NCBI RefSeq assembly: GCF_900099905.1
Contig: NZ_FNEE01000029.1
Location: forward strand, 1-64,000
Direction of reading: 5' to 3'
DNA length: 64,000 bases
Source of the DNA: Mesorhizobium muleiense
GTDB taxonomy: Bacteria; Pseudomonadota; Alphaproteobacteria; Rhizobiales; Rhizobiaceae
The position numbers and the translations under genes were made by a program. The notes beneath the pieces were generated by a model, which saw nothing but the letters and a program-made list of their open reading frames with translations, did not search any database and was not told where the DNA came from. How positions within the stretch are numbered: position 1 is the first letter of the stretch; each line of letters opens with the position of its first letter. Shown here in pieces: positions 45,975 to 54,983 of this stretch.

Positions 45975-47019
45975 AGCATTGCTGATCTATATGTGCTTGG
46001 CCGCACCTGCCTTTGGCCAAGGTTTTGCTGGGCTTGGCACAGAGGCTGACGGGTTTTCAGTGCCGCAGCCGGGGACTGCATTCAACTTTCCGGCAGACCA
46101 CGGCCCGCACCCCGGTTACCGGATCGAATGGTGGTATTTGACCGCCAACCTGCAAGCTGCGGATGGAGCGGACTATGGCGTGCAATGGACTCTTTTCCGA
46201 TCCGCCCTGGCCCCGGTGGAGCGGTCAGGCTGGTCCAGTCCGCAGCTTTGGATGGGCCATGCGGGACTGACGACGCAAACGCACCAATTCGTGGCCGAAC
46301 GGATGGCACGGGGCGGCATCGGCCAAGCGGGGGTTACGGCTGCGCCCTTTGCGGCCTGGATTGACAACTGGCAGATGGCAGGCCGGGCCCTGCCAGAGGC
46401 GGATGCGCTGTCGGCGCTCGATCTGCGTGCGGCGGGACAGGCGTTTTCCTACGAACTGGCGTTGGACGCCAAAGGCCCTCTGGTGCCGCAGGGAGTGCAA
46501 GGCTATTCGGTGAAATCCGAGAAGGGGCAGGCGAGCTATTATTACTCGCAACCATTCTACCACGTGACCGGCACGCTGACCCTTCCGGCAGGCGCGATTG
46601 CGGTGACCGGTCAGGCGTGGTTGGACCACGAATGGTCCTCGCAGCCGCTGGCTGAGGATCAAACCGGGTGGGACTGGTTCTCGCTGCATTTCGACAGCGG
46701 CGAAAAGATGATGGGCTTTCGCCTGCGCGACAGAGGCGCGGGCTTTACATCGGCCACATGGATCAAGGCCGACGGCAGGCAGCAGCCGCAGGCCCCCGGC
46801 GCGCTAAGGGTGACGCCGCTCGAAACGGCGGCAGTCGCGGGACGTAGCGTGCCGATCCGCTGGAGGGTGCAATTGTCGGAAAAAGGGGTGGATGTGACCA
46901 TCCGGACGCTAAACCCAGAAGCCTGGATGGACACACGCTTTCCCTATTGGGAAGGCCCGATCCGATTTGAGGGCACCCATGCCGGGCGCGGCTATCTCGA
47001 GATGACAGGCTATGAGTGA
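45964..47019 (+). CDS. AttH/CrtC family lipocalin-like secreted protein
   Basis: A 351-residue protein with a short signal peptide (residues 1-18, MSVRALLIYMCLAAPAFG). The conserved family core begins FPADHGPHPGYRIEWWYLT and includes LDHEWSSQPL and GWDWFSLHF, hallmarks of the AttH/CrtC fold (carotenoid hydratase N-domain; two tandem lipocalin-like barrels). AttH is encoded beside ABC genes attE-attG in Agrobacterium. Here it is translationally coupled to the permease, so it is likely the periplasmic partner or a carrier for what the transporter extracts. Enzymatic activity is not implied. Confidence 0.9.
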   Translation: MSVRALLIYMCLAAPAFGQGFAGLGTEADGFSVPQPGTAFNFPADHGPHPGYRIEWWYLTANLQAADGADYGVQWTLFRSALAPVERSGWSSPQLWMGHAGLTTQTHQFVAERMARGGIGQAGVTAAPFAAWIDNWQMAGRALPEADALSALDLRAAGQAFSYELALDAKGPLVPQGVQGYSVKSEKGQASYYYSQPFYHVTGTLTLPAGAIAVTGQAWLDHEWSSQPLAEDQTGWDWFSLHFDSGEKMMGFRLRDRGAGFTSATWIKADGRQQPQAPGALRVTPLETAAVAGRSVPIRWRVQLSEKGVDVTIRTLNPEAWMDTRFPYWEGPIRFEGTHAGRGYLEMTGYE

Positions 47020-47131
47020 CTGGAGGACGCTGCTCGATCGCGAGATCGCGACGGTTGGCGAATTGCCGAAAATGGAGAAGGTTAGTTTCCAGCGCCCTTC
47101 CCTCTACCATTTTAGACGTTTAACGGCATGA
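47012..47131 (+). other. truncated fourth reading frame of the exporter operon
   Basis: ATG 47012 overlaps the AttH-like stop codon (ATGAGTGA) and encodes 39 residues (MSDWRTLLDREIATVGELPK...) before a TGA. Tight coupling to the operon suggests the 5' end of a fourth gene cut off by rearrangement. The fragment is too short to name. Confidence 0.4.
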
Positions 47132-47883
47132 TATTGTTGGATTTTTTCGGCAAAGAGTCGGAAAAATGGCTCCGGCGTCAGTCGGGGTTCTGACCGCCTT
47201 GGTGCCGCCACGCGACAGCCATCACCCGGCGGCTGGCAACAGAGATCGACTGGCGCCGCTTCCGGGCAGTTCACCCTAGTCGGGTTTGCATCCTCAGTGA
47301 TAAGGGGTCCCGGCAGGAAACGGAGTGGGTCGCCAAGGAGGTCGTGGAAGCGGACCAAGCGGTCATTCCTGCTTTGTATTTGAACGGCTGTTTTCGCTGG
47401 ATCAGCGGAATTAGCCGACGGCGTAATTACCTCGACGTAGAAGTTCGAATCCCGCTCGGCTCGGTCTTGGGACCGATTGCACGCCATCCCGCGGGTTCGT
47501 TCCCCGGAGGCTTTCGGACGTCGGCTCCGGCACCAGGCCAACACGTGGAACCGCCCGCATCCGAAAGCCATCACAGTAGCGGATGTTGGCTTGAAGAAAA
47601 CGCAAGTCTGCTTGGAGAACATTCAACCCCGGCGCCACTCCCGAGTGGCTTGATCCCACTTGAACTGGGCGGGATCCGATGTCCGCGTACTCGATCGGGC
47701 CGATGTCGAGGTTGGCGACCAGACTGCCTCGGCTGGCGGCGTCGCGCATGCGGCCAAGCTCGTTCTGTAAAGCAAGGAAAGCCACACCGGCTGTGGTCGC
47801 TACCCGCGAATACTGCTGCCCGCGCGCGTGGGGGAACCCTCAACGCGTATGCACCGTTAAGACGATTGCCAGGGAGAATCGCC
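47132..47883. other. 752-bp spacer with a possible TIR-domain relic
   Basis: No intact gene is supported. At 47284-47394 one frame reads VCILSDKGSRQETEWVAKEV then VEADQAVIPALYLNGCF, which resembles the strand-C/helix region of TIR or TIR-like proteins (S-x-x-S-x-W-V-x-x-E-v), but both ends are broken. A single palindrome (CCCGCGCGCGTGGGGG, near 47818-47833) looks like a CRISPR repeat but is not repeated. Confidence 0.3.
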
Positions 47884-48291
47884 ATGAATAGCGCGGACCC
47901 GACCCACCGAATTCAGCCTGAAGTGCGCGCCGCAATTAGCGCCTTCCTCAACGAGGTCCAAAGAGACCTGAAACCATTTGCTCTCTCGGAAGCCGTAGCA
48001 GCAATAAGACAGATCTTTCCTGAACTGGAAATCTCCGACGCCGATCTTGCCGACGCCATCGCGAGTGAAGCTCTATCGGCTGGCGTCGGCATTGAGTTCG
48101 ACGTGCTTAAGACGCGTAAGGCGCTCGAACGGAGGGCGATCGAGCGATGGGAGAATGAAGGCGGCGCTAGCGGAAGGAAGAAAAACTCAGATCGGGCTCA
48201 AAGCGGCGCGGCGCAGCGAGCTAAAACCAATGACACCAGTGGCACGAGGCGACGGGCAAACGAATCTAAGGAGCGGCATCGGTTGATCTAG
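47884..48291 (+). CDS. hypothetical protein, basic C-terminus
   Basis: A 135-residue protein. ATG 47884 has the site AGGGAGAATC. The N-terminal 85 residues look structured and helical (EVRAAISAFLNEVQRDLKPF; LEISDADLADAIASEALSAG), and the tail is basic and disordered. I do not recognise a family; the acidic, His-poor N-domain gives no motif. Intact and well initiated, so probably expressed. Confidence 0.65.
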   Translation: MNSADPTHRIQPEVRAAISAFLNEVQRDLKPFALSEAVAAIRQIFPELEISDADLADAIASEALSAGVGIEFDVLKTRKALERRAIERWENEGGASGRKKNSDRAQSGAAQRAKTNDTSGTRRRANESKERHRLI

Positions 48292-48448
48292 CCAAGTCAC
48301 TTTCTTAAGCCGCCTCTTTCTTCCGCCGGCGTTCGTTGCGCTTGGTAGCCAAGGGCGGTCGTCGATCAAGAACTCCATCAACGCAATAGCGCTGCTTGTG
48401 CGTGAGTGCCGCGTATGGTTTCTTTCAAGCGTATTGGGAGGACATGGA

Positions 48449-48625
48449 ATGGCAAAGCTTTCGGCTCCGTGCCCGATTTGCAGGAAGGCGGCGAAACAAT
48501 CACAACTGACTGCCGGTGACTATCTGGAGTTCGACTGCTCTGACTGTGGGTACTTCCAGATATCCAGAGCATTTCAACAGGTAGCCTCGAAAACAGCCGG
48601 TTTCCACGAGGCGGCAATCACTTGA
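48449..48625 (+). CDS. small zinc-ribbon-like protein
   Basis: A 58-residue protein with CPICRK and CSDCGYF spaced 26 residues apart, a four-cysteine zinc-ribbon arrangement. A GGGAGG site precedes ATG 48449. No family is recognised. It sits 153 bp before tRNA-Arg. A nucleic-acid or protein-binding role is possible but not shown. Confidence 0.6.
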   Translation: MAKLSAPCPICRKAAKQSQLTAGDYLEFDCSDCGYFQISRAFQQVASKTAGFHEAAIT

Positions 48626-48777
48626 GCGGGCGAGAATAAGGGCGAGATACGGTCGCTGCCGACCGTCACTACCTACGACCTGCCATAGCGACCGGTGATC
48701 AGAACGGCGCCATCGCCTCCGCCTCTCTCGGGTTGTTCACGTCGGCCCACCGGAACGCTCGATTCCCAACCCGCCAT

Positions 48778-48851
48778 GCGCTCGTAGCTCAACTGGATAG
48801 AGCACCGGACTTCGAATCCGTAGGTTGCAGGTTCGAACCCTGCCGAGCGCG
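48778..48851 (+). tRNA. tRNA-Arg (anticodon TCG)
   Basis: A full cloverleaf: acceptor GCGCTCG/CGAGCGC, D-arm GCTC...GAGC, anticodon loop CTTCGAA (anticodon TCG, reads CGA), T-arm GCAGG-TTCGAAC-CCTGC. The outermost anticodon-stem pair is C-T. CCA is not encoded. It lies inside the proposed island, and I see no strong promoter upstream. Confidence 0.9.
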
Positions 48852-48931
48852 TCATTTTGATTTCCTTTGGTTCCCCGACGGACTATTGAAATGGGGCATT
48901 CCGTGGTTTGCTGCCCATCTAGGAGGCGAGC

Positions 48932-49111
48932 ATGATCATTCCCAGCGACGACCAAGAAGCCCAGAGTATCATAGCCGAGATCAAGGCAATCCTTGCCGAA
49001 TTGTCCGCGATCGACGTTCGGACTGACCTCGCCCGGTGGATGGCGTTGGAGCAACGGCACCATGAGCTTGCGGGGAAGCTTTATGAGCGGCGCATCGATC
49101 GTCCGTCCTAG
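48932..49111 (+). CDS. hypothetical 59-residue protein
   Basis: ATG 48932 follows a perfect AGGAGG site eight bases upstream. The product is helical and acidic (IIPSDDQEAQSIIAEIKAIL; RWMALEQRHHELAGKLYERR), with no signal or membrane segment. No family is recognised. The strong initiation signal makes it likely to be a real small gene. Confidence 0.6.
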   Translation: MIIPSDDQEAQSIIAEIKAILAELSAIDVRTDLARWMALEQRHHELAGKLYERRIDRPS

Positions 49112-49219
49112 TGTGTCGCTCTACTTAGGCGAAGAATCGCCGAACCGCGCACTTCCCGCCGGAGACACACATGAAGCGCAAGCCCAGCAAAACGGGATAC
49201 AACAAACTGCTTGCCAGCG

Positions 49220-49534
49220 ATGCCCACCCTAATCTCACGAGATCCGCTGATCGGTATTCTTGAACTGGATACTGATTCTGACCCGATCGAACTGGCCATG
49301 AACCGAAAAGTTGCCGAGCGTCTGATGTCGACCGTTGTCGAATTCCTTCAGGCTGCCGAAAGAGCCGACGCGCCGACATTTGGCGGTCGAGCGGTCACAG
49401 TGATTCGAAATTGCCAGGGGTCAAGGTTTCGGAGTCGTAAGCCCGCTCAGGATGGCGGCAATGACCGGTTCGGGCGTCTGCCAACTATTGAGGGCCCGGC
49501 GTCCATTCGGGCAGCGGCGCCAGGCTGCGGTTGA
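49220..49534 (+). CDS. hypothetical protein, possibly with a damaged C-terminus
   Basis: A 104-residue frame. The N-terminal 65 residues look protein-like (GILELDTDSDPIELAMNRKV; AERLMSTVVEFLQAAERA), while the end is Arg/Gly-rich and overlaps an opposing gene, suggesting that the original 3' end was replaced. ATG 49220 lacks a clear ribosome site. Confidence 0.35.
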   Translation: MPTLISRDPLIGILELDTDSDPIELAMNRKVAERLMSTVVEFLQAAERADAPTFGGRAVTVIRNCQGSRFRSRKPAQDGGNDRFGRLPTIEGPASIRAAAPGCG

Positions 49535-49760
49535 ACTGCTTCCACCACATGGACTCATCTATCTCGCAGCAGGCGCGAAGCATGGCGTGCGCCTTCTCGA
49601 AAGCCTGGGTGGCGAGATTGTCGAACGTCATATGCGCGTCGTACGGCACGGACACCACCCGTTCCTGACCGGTCTGTGTGCCGCCTTCGTCGACCTGAAG
49701 ATAAAGCCAAACGACGAAATGCGCGCCGTGGCGCGGGGCGGGAGCCTTACCGCGAGGCAT
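49485..49760 (-). CDS. hypothetical protein downstream of the SHOCT gene
   Basis: A 91-residue frame with a basic N-terminus, a core strand (GAHFVVWLYLQVDEGGTQTG) and a helical segment containing two adjacent cysteines (AMLRACCEIDESMWW). It begins 15 bp after the stop of the SHOCT-domain gene and is likely co-transcribed. No family recognised. Confidence 0.5.
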   Translation of the reverse strand: MPRGKAPAPRHGAHFVVWLYLQVDEGGTQTGQERVVSVPYDAHMTFDNLATQAFEKAHAMLRACCEIDESMWWKQFNRSLAPLPEWTPGPQ

Positions 49761-49775
49761 TAGTAGGGCCGCGCC

Positions 49776-50333
49776 TTAAGCCTCGACCTTCTTCAGCTCC
49801 GAGAGCCGCACAAGGCCGTTCTGGCTGCGGAATGTCAGTGTCGCATCCGTACTTTGCGCCTGGGCGATCCCCGAAATAACGTGATCGCCGGTGTCGTACA
49901 TCGTGCGCCGGCCGGCATCCTCGATGACCAGTCGCCGCGTGTTGGGATAGATCGCGTAGCGCAAATGGTTCTGCGATCCGGTCGATGAGGGTATGCCGAG
50001 TCCGCCCGGCCAACTTTCAGGTACCTGCTGCTGCGATCTATAGCTCACTTCGGCAGGCTCATTATGGGGCACCTCAGGATTCTCCCGCAGATAAGCTGCG
50101 AGATCCGTGGCCACAGCGTTCAGCTTCGCCCTTAGCGCATCGTTGAACATGTCGCCGACCATTGTCATGCCTGATGACCACTGCGACATGCCGCCGAATT
50201 CGGCATGGCTGAATTGGGCCATGGAACCGCCGCCCGAGCGCAGGGCACGCAGCACGGTCTCTACCGCGTCCCTTGACAACCTGTGCCGCGCCGCCAGCCG
50301 CGCGACCAATGCCGTCTCTTTGAGATTAGCCAC
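49776..50333 (-). CDS. SHOCT domain-containing protein
   Basis: A 185-residue protein. I chose GTG 50333 because GGGAGG lies seven bases upstream; an ATG at 50534 would add 67 unrelated basic residues. The N-terminus (LARHRLSRDAVETVLRALRSGGG-like) and the segment AQFSHAEFGGMSQWSSGMTMVGDMFNDAL match a rhizobial group of SHOCT-linked proteins of unknown role. It is followed at once by a small gene on the same strand. Confidence 0.75.
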   Translation of the reverse strand: MANLKETALVARLAARHRLSRDAVETVLRALRSGGGSMAQFSHAEFGGMSQWSSGMTMVGDMFNDALRAKLNAVATDLAAYLRENPEVPHNEPAEVSYRSQQQVPESWPGGLGIPSSTGSQNHLRYAIYPNTRRLVIEDAGRRTMYDTGDHVISGIAQAQSTDATLTFRSQNGLVRLSELKKVEA

Positions 50334-50598
50334 CGTACTGCCTCCCTCTTTTCGCCATTTAACACTGCGATAGGGACATCGTTCCACATGCCCTAACTTC
50401 CGAGCACGCCAAGGGGCAATTACAGCCCTTGCCAACGGGCCAACGCGTGTAGGCCGACATCTTTCCGCCTTTGCCGGCATGGCCTCAACGAGGCACTCTG
50501 GGCGACCAAGATATGTGCAACGAGCACCTACCACAGTTTGCGGCCGCGCGCCTGCCCTGAGCGGAACGTTCGAGTTCCACGCCGCATTTTATGCAACT

Positions 50599-50935
50599 TT
50601 ACATCGACCACAGAACTTGCAATTTTTCGCCGAACGGCGTCACACGGTGATGGTCGTGCAGCACCAGCCCGCGCACAAAACGATCGCGGACTCCTTCCTG
50701 CAACTGGCGCAATCCCCGAAAGTCCTGCGGAACCGTTGCGGAGGCCTTCACCTCGATACCGACGACCCGACCGCGTCGATCCTCGATCACGACGTCGACC
50801 TCGTCCTGATCCTTGGTCCGGTAGTGTGGGAAAGACACCCGTCGCTCTGACCACGGATGCGAGCTTCAGGAATTCCGACACCACGAAGCTCTCGAGCAAA
50901 GCACCGAACCGCGATCGGTCCTACGTCCTTCATCT
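50599..50935 (-). pseudogene. C-terminal fragment of an AAA ATPase with DUF4143, frameshifted
   Basis: The minus strand encodes RSRFGALLESFVVSEFLKLA and, in another frame, HYRTKDQDEVDVVIEDRRGR...GIEVKASATVPQDFRGLRQL, the conserved C-terminal nuclease-like DUF4143 portion of AAA/DUF4143 proteins. The frame breaks between SVV and SERRV near 50845. The N-terminal AAA domain is absent. It borders the liv-type operon's promoter. Confidence 0.7.
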
Positions 50936-50948
50936 ACGACCGCTCACA

Positions 50949-50982
50949 AGATTGTCAACAATCTTTAAAAGTTTTGTTGACA
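50949..50982. promoter_or_regulatory. candidate GntR operator and promoter of the liv-type operon
   Basis: The palindrome AGATTGT-CA-ACAATCT (50949-50964) is followed by TTTTGTTGACA (50972-50982), whose TTTGTTGACA core recurs just upstream of the GntR gene (56466-56475). TTGACA also reads as a -35 box. I infer binding of the operon-encoded GntR protein. Confidence 0.5.
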
Positions 50983-51071
50983 GGTGATTGATTTGAGCCT
51001 TCACTCAAAAAAGTCCGCGTATCGGTCGAGTTCTGTCGCAACAATGCGCGGCCTCCAAAGGGGAAAGAACA

Positions 51072-52274
51072 ATGATCAACAGACGTTCAATAATCACATT
51101 CGCCGCGCTCGGCGCCGTCTCCGCGCTGGCAATCATGGCCGGCGGCACAATCACGGTGCACGCCGCCAACAAGGAACTCAAGATCGGCTTTGTCGGCGTG
51201 ACGAGTGGCGCGGCCGCTGCGTGGGGCACATCCAACGTCCGCTCGATGCAGACACGCGCCACCTGGATCAACGAAACCGGCGGTGTGAAGATTGGTGACG
51301 AGACCTATGACATCAAAATCGTCACCTTCGACGACCAGAAGGACCCGAAGCGGGCGATCGCCGGCATGGAGAAGATGGCCCAGGAGGGCATCCACTATGT
51401 CGTCGGTCCGAATGTCGACGACGGCGCGGCGGCGGTGCGTCCCGTGGCAGAATCCAAGGGCATCATCTATTTTCCCTACGCATTCCCGAAGGAACTCTAC
51501 ACCCCGCCGGCGTCCAACGCCGTGCTCGGCATGATCGCCAACTACCAGTCGGCTCCGGCGATCTACAAATATCTCATGGAAAACAGGGGCGTGAAAAAAG
51601 TTGCCTTTGTCGCCGCCAACGAATCCGATCCGCTGAGCCAGCGGGATGGCGGTGTTGCCGCGGCAAAGGCACTCGGGCTCGAGGTTGTGGCTGCCACGGA
51701 TGTCTACCAAAACGATACCCGCGATTTCACGCCGGTACTGACGCCGATCGTTTTGCAAAAACCGGACCTGCTGGTGCTTTCGGGCGTCGCGCCGGGCAAT
51801 GCGCCGCTGCTGATCCGCGCCGCGCGCGAGCTCGGCTACGAAGGCCTGATCTCCACCGAAACGGCGCAGGATGCCAAGGTGCTGGAAGAGGGCGCGGGCG
51901 AGTTGGCCAACGGCTTCATCTCGGTCGGCGGCGCATCGACGCCCGAAATCGCGTCCGACACGATGAAGGAGTTCGTCGAACGCTATACGAAAATGTTCGG
52001 CGAATACAATGACGAGTCCAACACCAAGGTCTCCGCGCTCGAATACATCATCGAGACGCTGAAGGCGAACCCGGCCGCGATCGACAATGTCGAGGAGTTC
52101 AAGAAGACGATCGACACTTTCTCGGCGCCCAATCCCTATCTGAAGGACGATGCCAAGCTGACCTATGTCGGAATGACGTCGTTTGGCCAGAAGCGCCAGC
52201 TTTCGGTCCCGATGGTGGTCACGGAATACCGCGACGGCAAGTTCGAGACGCTCTTCGTCGCTCAAGTCGATTGA
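51072..52274 (+). CDS. branched-chain-type ABC transporter substrate-binding protein
   Basis: A 400-residue periplasmic binding protein of the LivK/AmiC group (peripla_BP_6). A signal sequence (1-31) precedes KELKIGFVGVTSGAAAAWGT, followed by the two-lobed fold (DDQKDPKRAIAGMEKMAQEG; VGPNVDDGAAAVRPVAE). Relatives bind Leu/Ile/Val, amides, urea or aromatic acids, so the ligand is open; the racemase in the same operon suggests a hydantoin, amide or amino-acid derivative. It is the first of five transport genes plus two. Confidence 0.94.
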   Translation: MINRRSIITFAALGAVSALAIMAGGTITVHAANKELKIGFVGVTSGAAAAWGTSNVRSMQTRATWINETGGVKIGDETYDIKIVTFDDQKDPKRAIAGMEKMAQEGIHYVVGPNVDDGAAAVRPVAESKGIIYFPYAFPKELYTPPASNAVLGMIANYQSAPAIYKYLMENRGVKKVAFVAANESDPLSQRDGGVAAAKALGLEVVAATDVYQNDTRDFTPVLTPIVLQKPDLLVLSGVAPGNAPLLIRAARELGYEGLISTETAQDAKVLEEGAGELANGFISVGGASTPEIASDTMKEFVERYTKMFGEYNDESNTKVSALEYIIETLKANPAAIDNVEEFKKTIDTFSAPNPYLKDDAKLTYVGMTSFGQKRQLSVPMVVTEYRDGKFETLFVAQVD

Positions 52275-52350
52275 CGCAACTGCACCGAAGCGGATTGCCG
52301 CAGAGGCTCGAGCATTCGTCTTCAGCCTCTGAACGGCCGGAACCATCCTG

Positions 52351-53217
52351 ATGGAACAAGTCATCGCCAACGGGCTTTATCTTGGCGCGCAATACGCCTT
52401 GATCGCGCTCGGTCTGACCCTGATCTTCGCGCTGATGAACGTGCTTAACTTTGCCCATGGGCAGATGTACGTTCTCGGCGGCTTCGTCACCTACACCGTC
52501 TATGGCCAGCTCGGCATGCCTTTCGTCGTCGCGCTCGTCGCGTCCGGGATCACGCTGCTGGTCATTGGAGCGCTGGTCGAGAAATTCCTTTTCAGAACGG
52601 TGATTAGGCGAAGCGTGCGGGAGGAAAGTACGATGCTTCTCGCGGCGGCGGTCGCATTCTTCCTCGACGCCGTGATCCTCCTCCTGTTCGGTGAAAAGCA
52701 GCGCGGAGTGCCGAAGATCGTCAACGGCGTCTTCGTGTCCGACAGCCTCATAATGCCTTACGACCGGCTGCTGGTCGGCGCACTCGCCATACTGTTCATC
52801 GCCTCCTTCGTGCTTTTCATGCAGTACAGCAAGCCGGGACGCGCCATGCGGGCGCTGGCGCAGGACCGGGTCGCGGCGCAGCTGATGGGCGTCGAGGTCG
52901 ACCGCTATTCGATGATCGGCTTTGCGCTCGGCGCCATGCTTGCCGGCATAGTCGGCGGGCTGCTGGTCGCCATCACCGGCGTCAATTCGGGCATCGGCGG
53001 GCCGATCTCGATCAAGGCGTTCTTGATGGTGATGATCGGCGGGGCCGGCGTGGTCAGCGGAGCGATCGCCGGCGGCTTCATCCTTGGCATGATGGAATCG
53101 GTCGGCCTGACGGTGCTACGCCAATATGGCGACGTCACTTATCTCGTCATCTTCGCCGCGCTGATGGTGTTCCTGAGCATCCGCCCGAACGGGCTCATGG
53201 GCAAGCCGTGGGGATGA
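52351..53217 (+). CDS. branched-chain-type ABC permease, LivH-like
   Basis: A 288-residue inner-membrane permease of the LivH family with about eight helices. Family landmarks include GLYLGAQYALIALGLTLIFA and GLMGKPWG at the end. It pairs with the LivM-like permease, whose start overlaps its stop. Conserved EAA-like loop region (RVAAQLMGVEVDRYS) is present. Confidence 0.94.
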   Translation: MEQVIANGLYLGAQYALIALGLTLIFALMNVLNFAHGQMYVLGGFVTYTVYGQLGMPFVVALVASGITLLVIGALVEKFLFRTVIRRSVREESTMLLAAAVAFFLDAVILLLFGEKQRGVPKIVNGVFVSDSLIMPYDRLLVGALAILFIASFVLFMQYSKPGRAMRALAQDRVAAQLMGVEVDRYSMIGFALGAMLAGIVGGLLVAITGVNSGIGGPISIKAFLMVMIGGAGVVSGAIAGGFILGMMESVGLTVLRQYGDVTYLVIFAALMVFLSIRPNGLMGKPWG

Positions 53218-54197
53218 TGGACATGAAGCGTACACGCAACATCATCGCCGTCGCTGTCTTCCTGCTGGTCGTACTCGTCGGCGTGCCCTGGCTGATCGAA
53301 GCGACCGGTCGGCTCGACCTCTACTACACGCTGACCTCGGTCGCGTTGCTCAGCATCGCCAGCGCCGGGGTGTGGGTGACTTTCTACATCGGCCGCATCA
53401 ATATCGGCCAGGGCGCCTTCGCGCTTATGGGCGGCTATGTTTCGGCCATTCTTGTTGTCCAGTACGGTGTGTCGTTCTGGCTGACACTGCCGCTGGCCGG
53501 GCTGTTCTGCGCCGCTGCAAGCGTGCTGATCGGACTGCCGATCCTCAGGCTCCGCGGCGTCTATTTCGCTATGGTCACGCTGGTTTTGACCGAAGTGGCG
53601 CGGCTGCTGGCACTGGCGCTGCCGATCACCAACGGCGCCAAGGGCATGGTCAGCATTCCGCTCCCCGGCGGCATCTCGATCTTCGGGCTGACCATCCTTC
53701 CCGATTTCGCGACGCTCGCCAATCCGCGTCCCGCCTTCTATCTGGTGTCGGTTGTGCTGATGGTGCTGTGCTTTGCGGCGCTCTACCGCCTAGTCCATTC
53801 GCGCATCGGCAAACTCTGCCAGTCGTTGCAGCAGAACGAGGAACTGGCCTCCTCGATCGGCGTCAACATCGCCTATCTGCGCGTTATCGCCTACGCCATC
53901 TCCTCATTCCTCGGCGGTCTCGGCGGTGCGATGTTCGTCGCCATCTCGCAGTCGATCTATCCGTCGAGCTTCACCGTCACCGACTCGGTGAACTTCATGC
54001 TGAACTGCTTCCTCGGCGGGCTCGGCCACGTCTTCGGGCCGATGATCGGCACCTTCGTGCTCTATTTCGGCTGGGATTTCCTGTTCGAGACCGGCGAGTT
54101 CCAGTTGCTGATCTTCTCTTCGGTGCTGATCGCGCTGATGCTGTTCCTTCCCAACGGCCTGCTCAGCCTCAGGCTGTTCGGCAAGAAGCAGGGCTAG
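53214..54197 (+). CDS. branched-chain-type ABC permease, LivM-like
   Basis: A 327-residue permease with about ten helices. The start could be 53208 (GTG), 53214, 53217 or 53223 (all ATG); I take 53214 because it overlaps the livH-like stop as ATGA. The cytosolic coupling loop LCQSLQQNEELASSIGVNIAYLR and FLGGLGHVFGPMIGTFVL are LivM landmarks. It forms the second half of the import channel. Confidence 0.92.
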   Translation: MMDMKRTRNIIAVAVFLLVVLVGVPWLIEATGRLDLYYTLTSVALLSIASAGVWVTFYIGRINIGQGAFALMGGYVSAILVVQYGVSFWLTLPLAGLFCAAASVLIGLPILRLRGVYFAMVTLVLTEVARLLALALPITNGAKGMVSIPLPGGISIFGLTILPDFATLANPRPAFYLVSVVLMVLCFAALYRLVHSRIGKLCQSLQQNEELASSIGVNIAYLRVIAYAISSFLGGLGGAMFVAISQSIYPSSFTVTDSVNFMLNCFLGGLGHVFGPMIGTFVLYFGWDFLFETGEFQLLIFSSVLIALMLFLPNGLLSLRLFGKKQG

Positions 54198-54201
54198 GAC
54201 C

Positions 54202-54981
<780 letters not shown>

Positions 54982-54983
54982 CC

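Noticed and set aside
47815..47836. A CRISPR-repeat-like palindrome (CCCGCGCGCGTGGGGG)
   Set aside because: Only one copy exists, with no spacer array and no cas genes.
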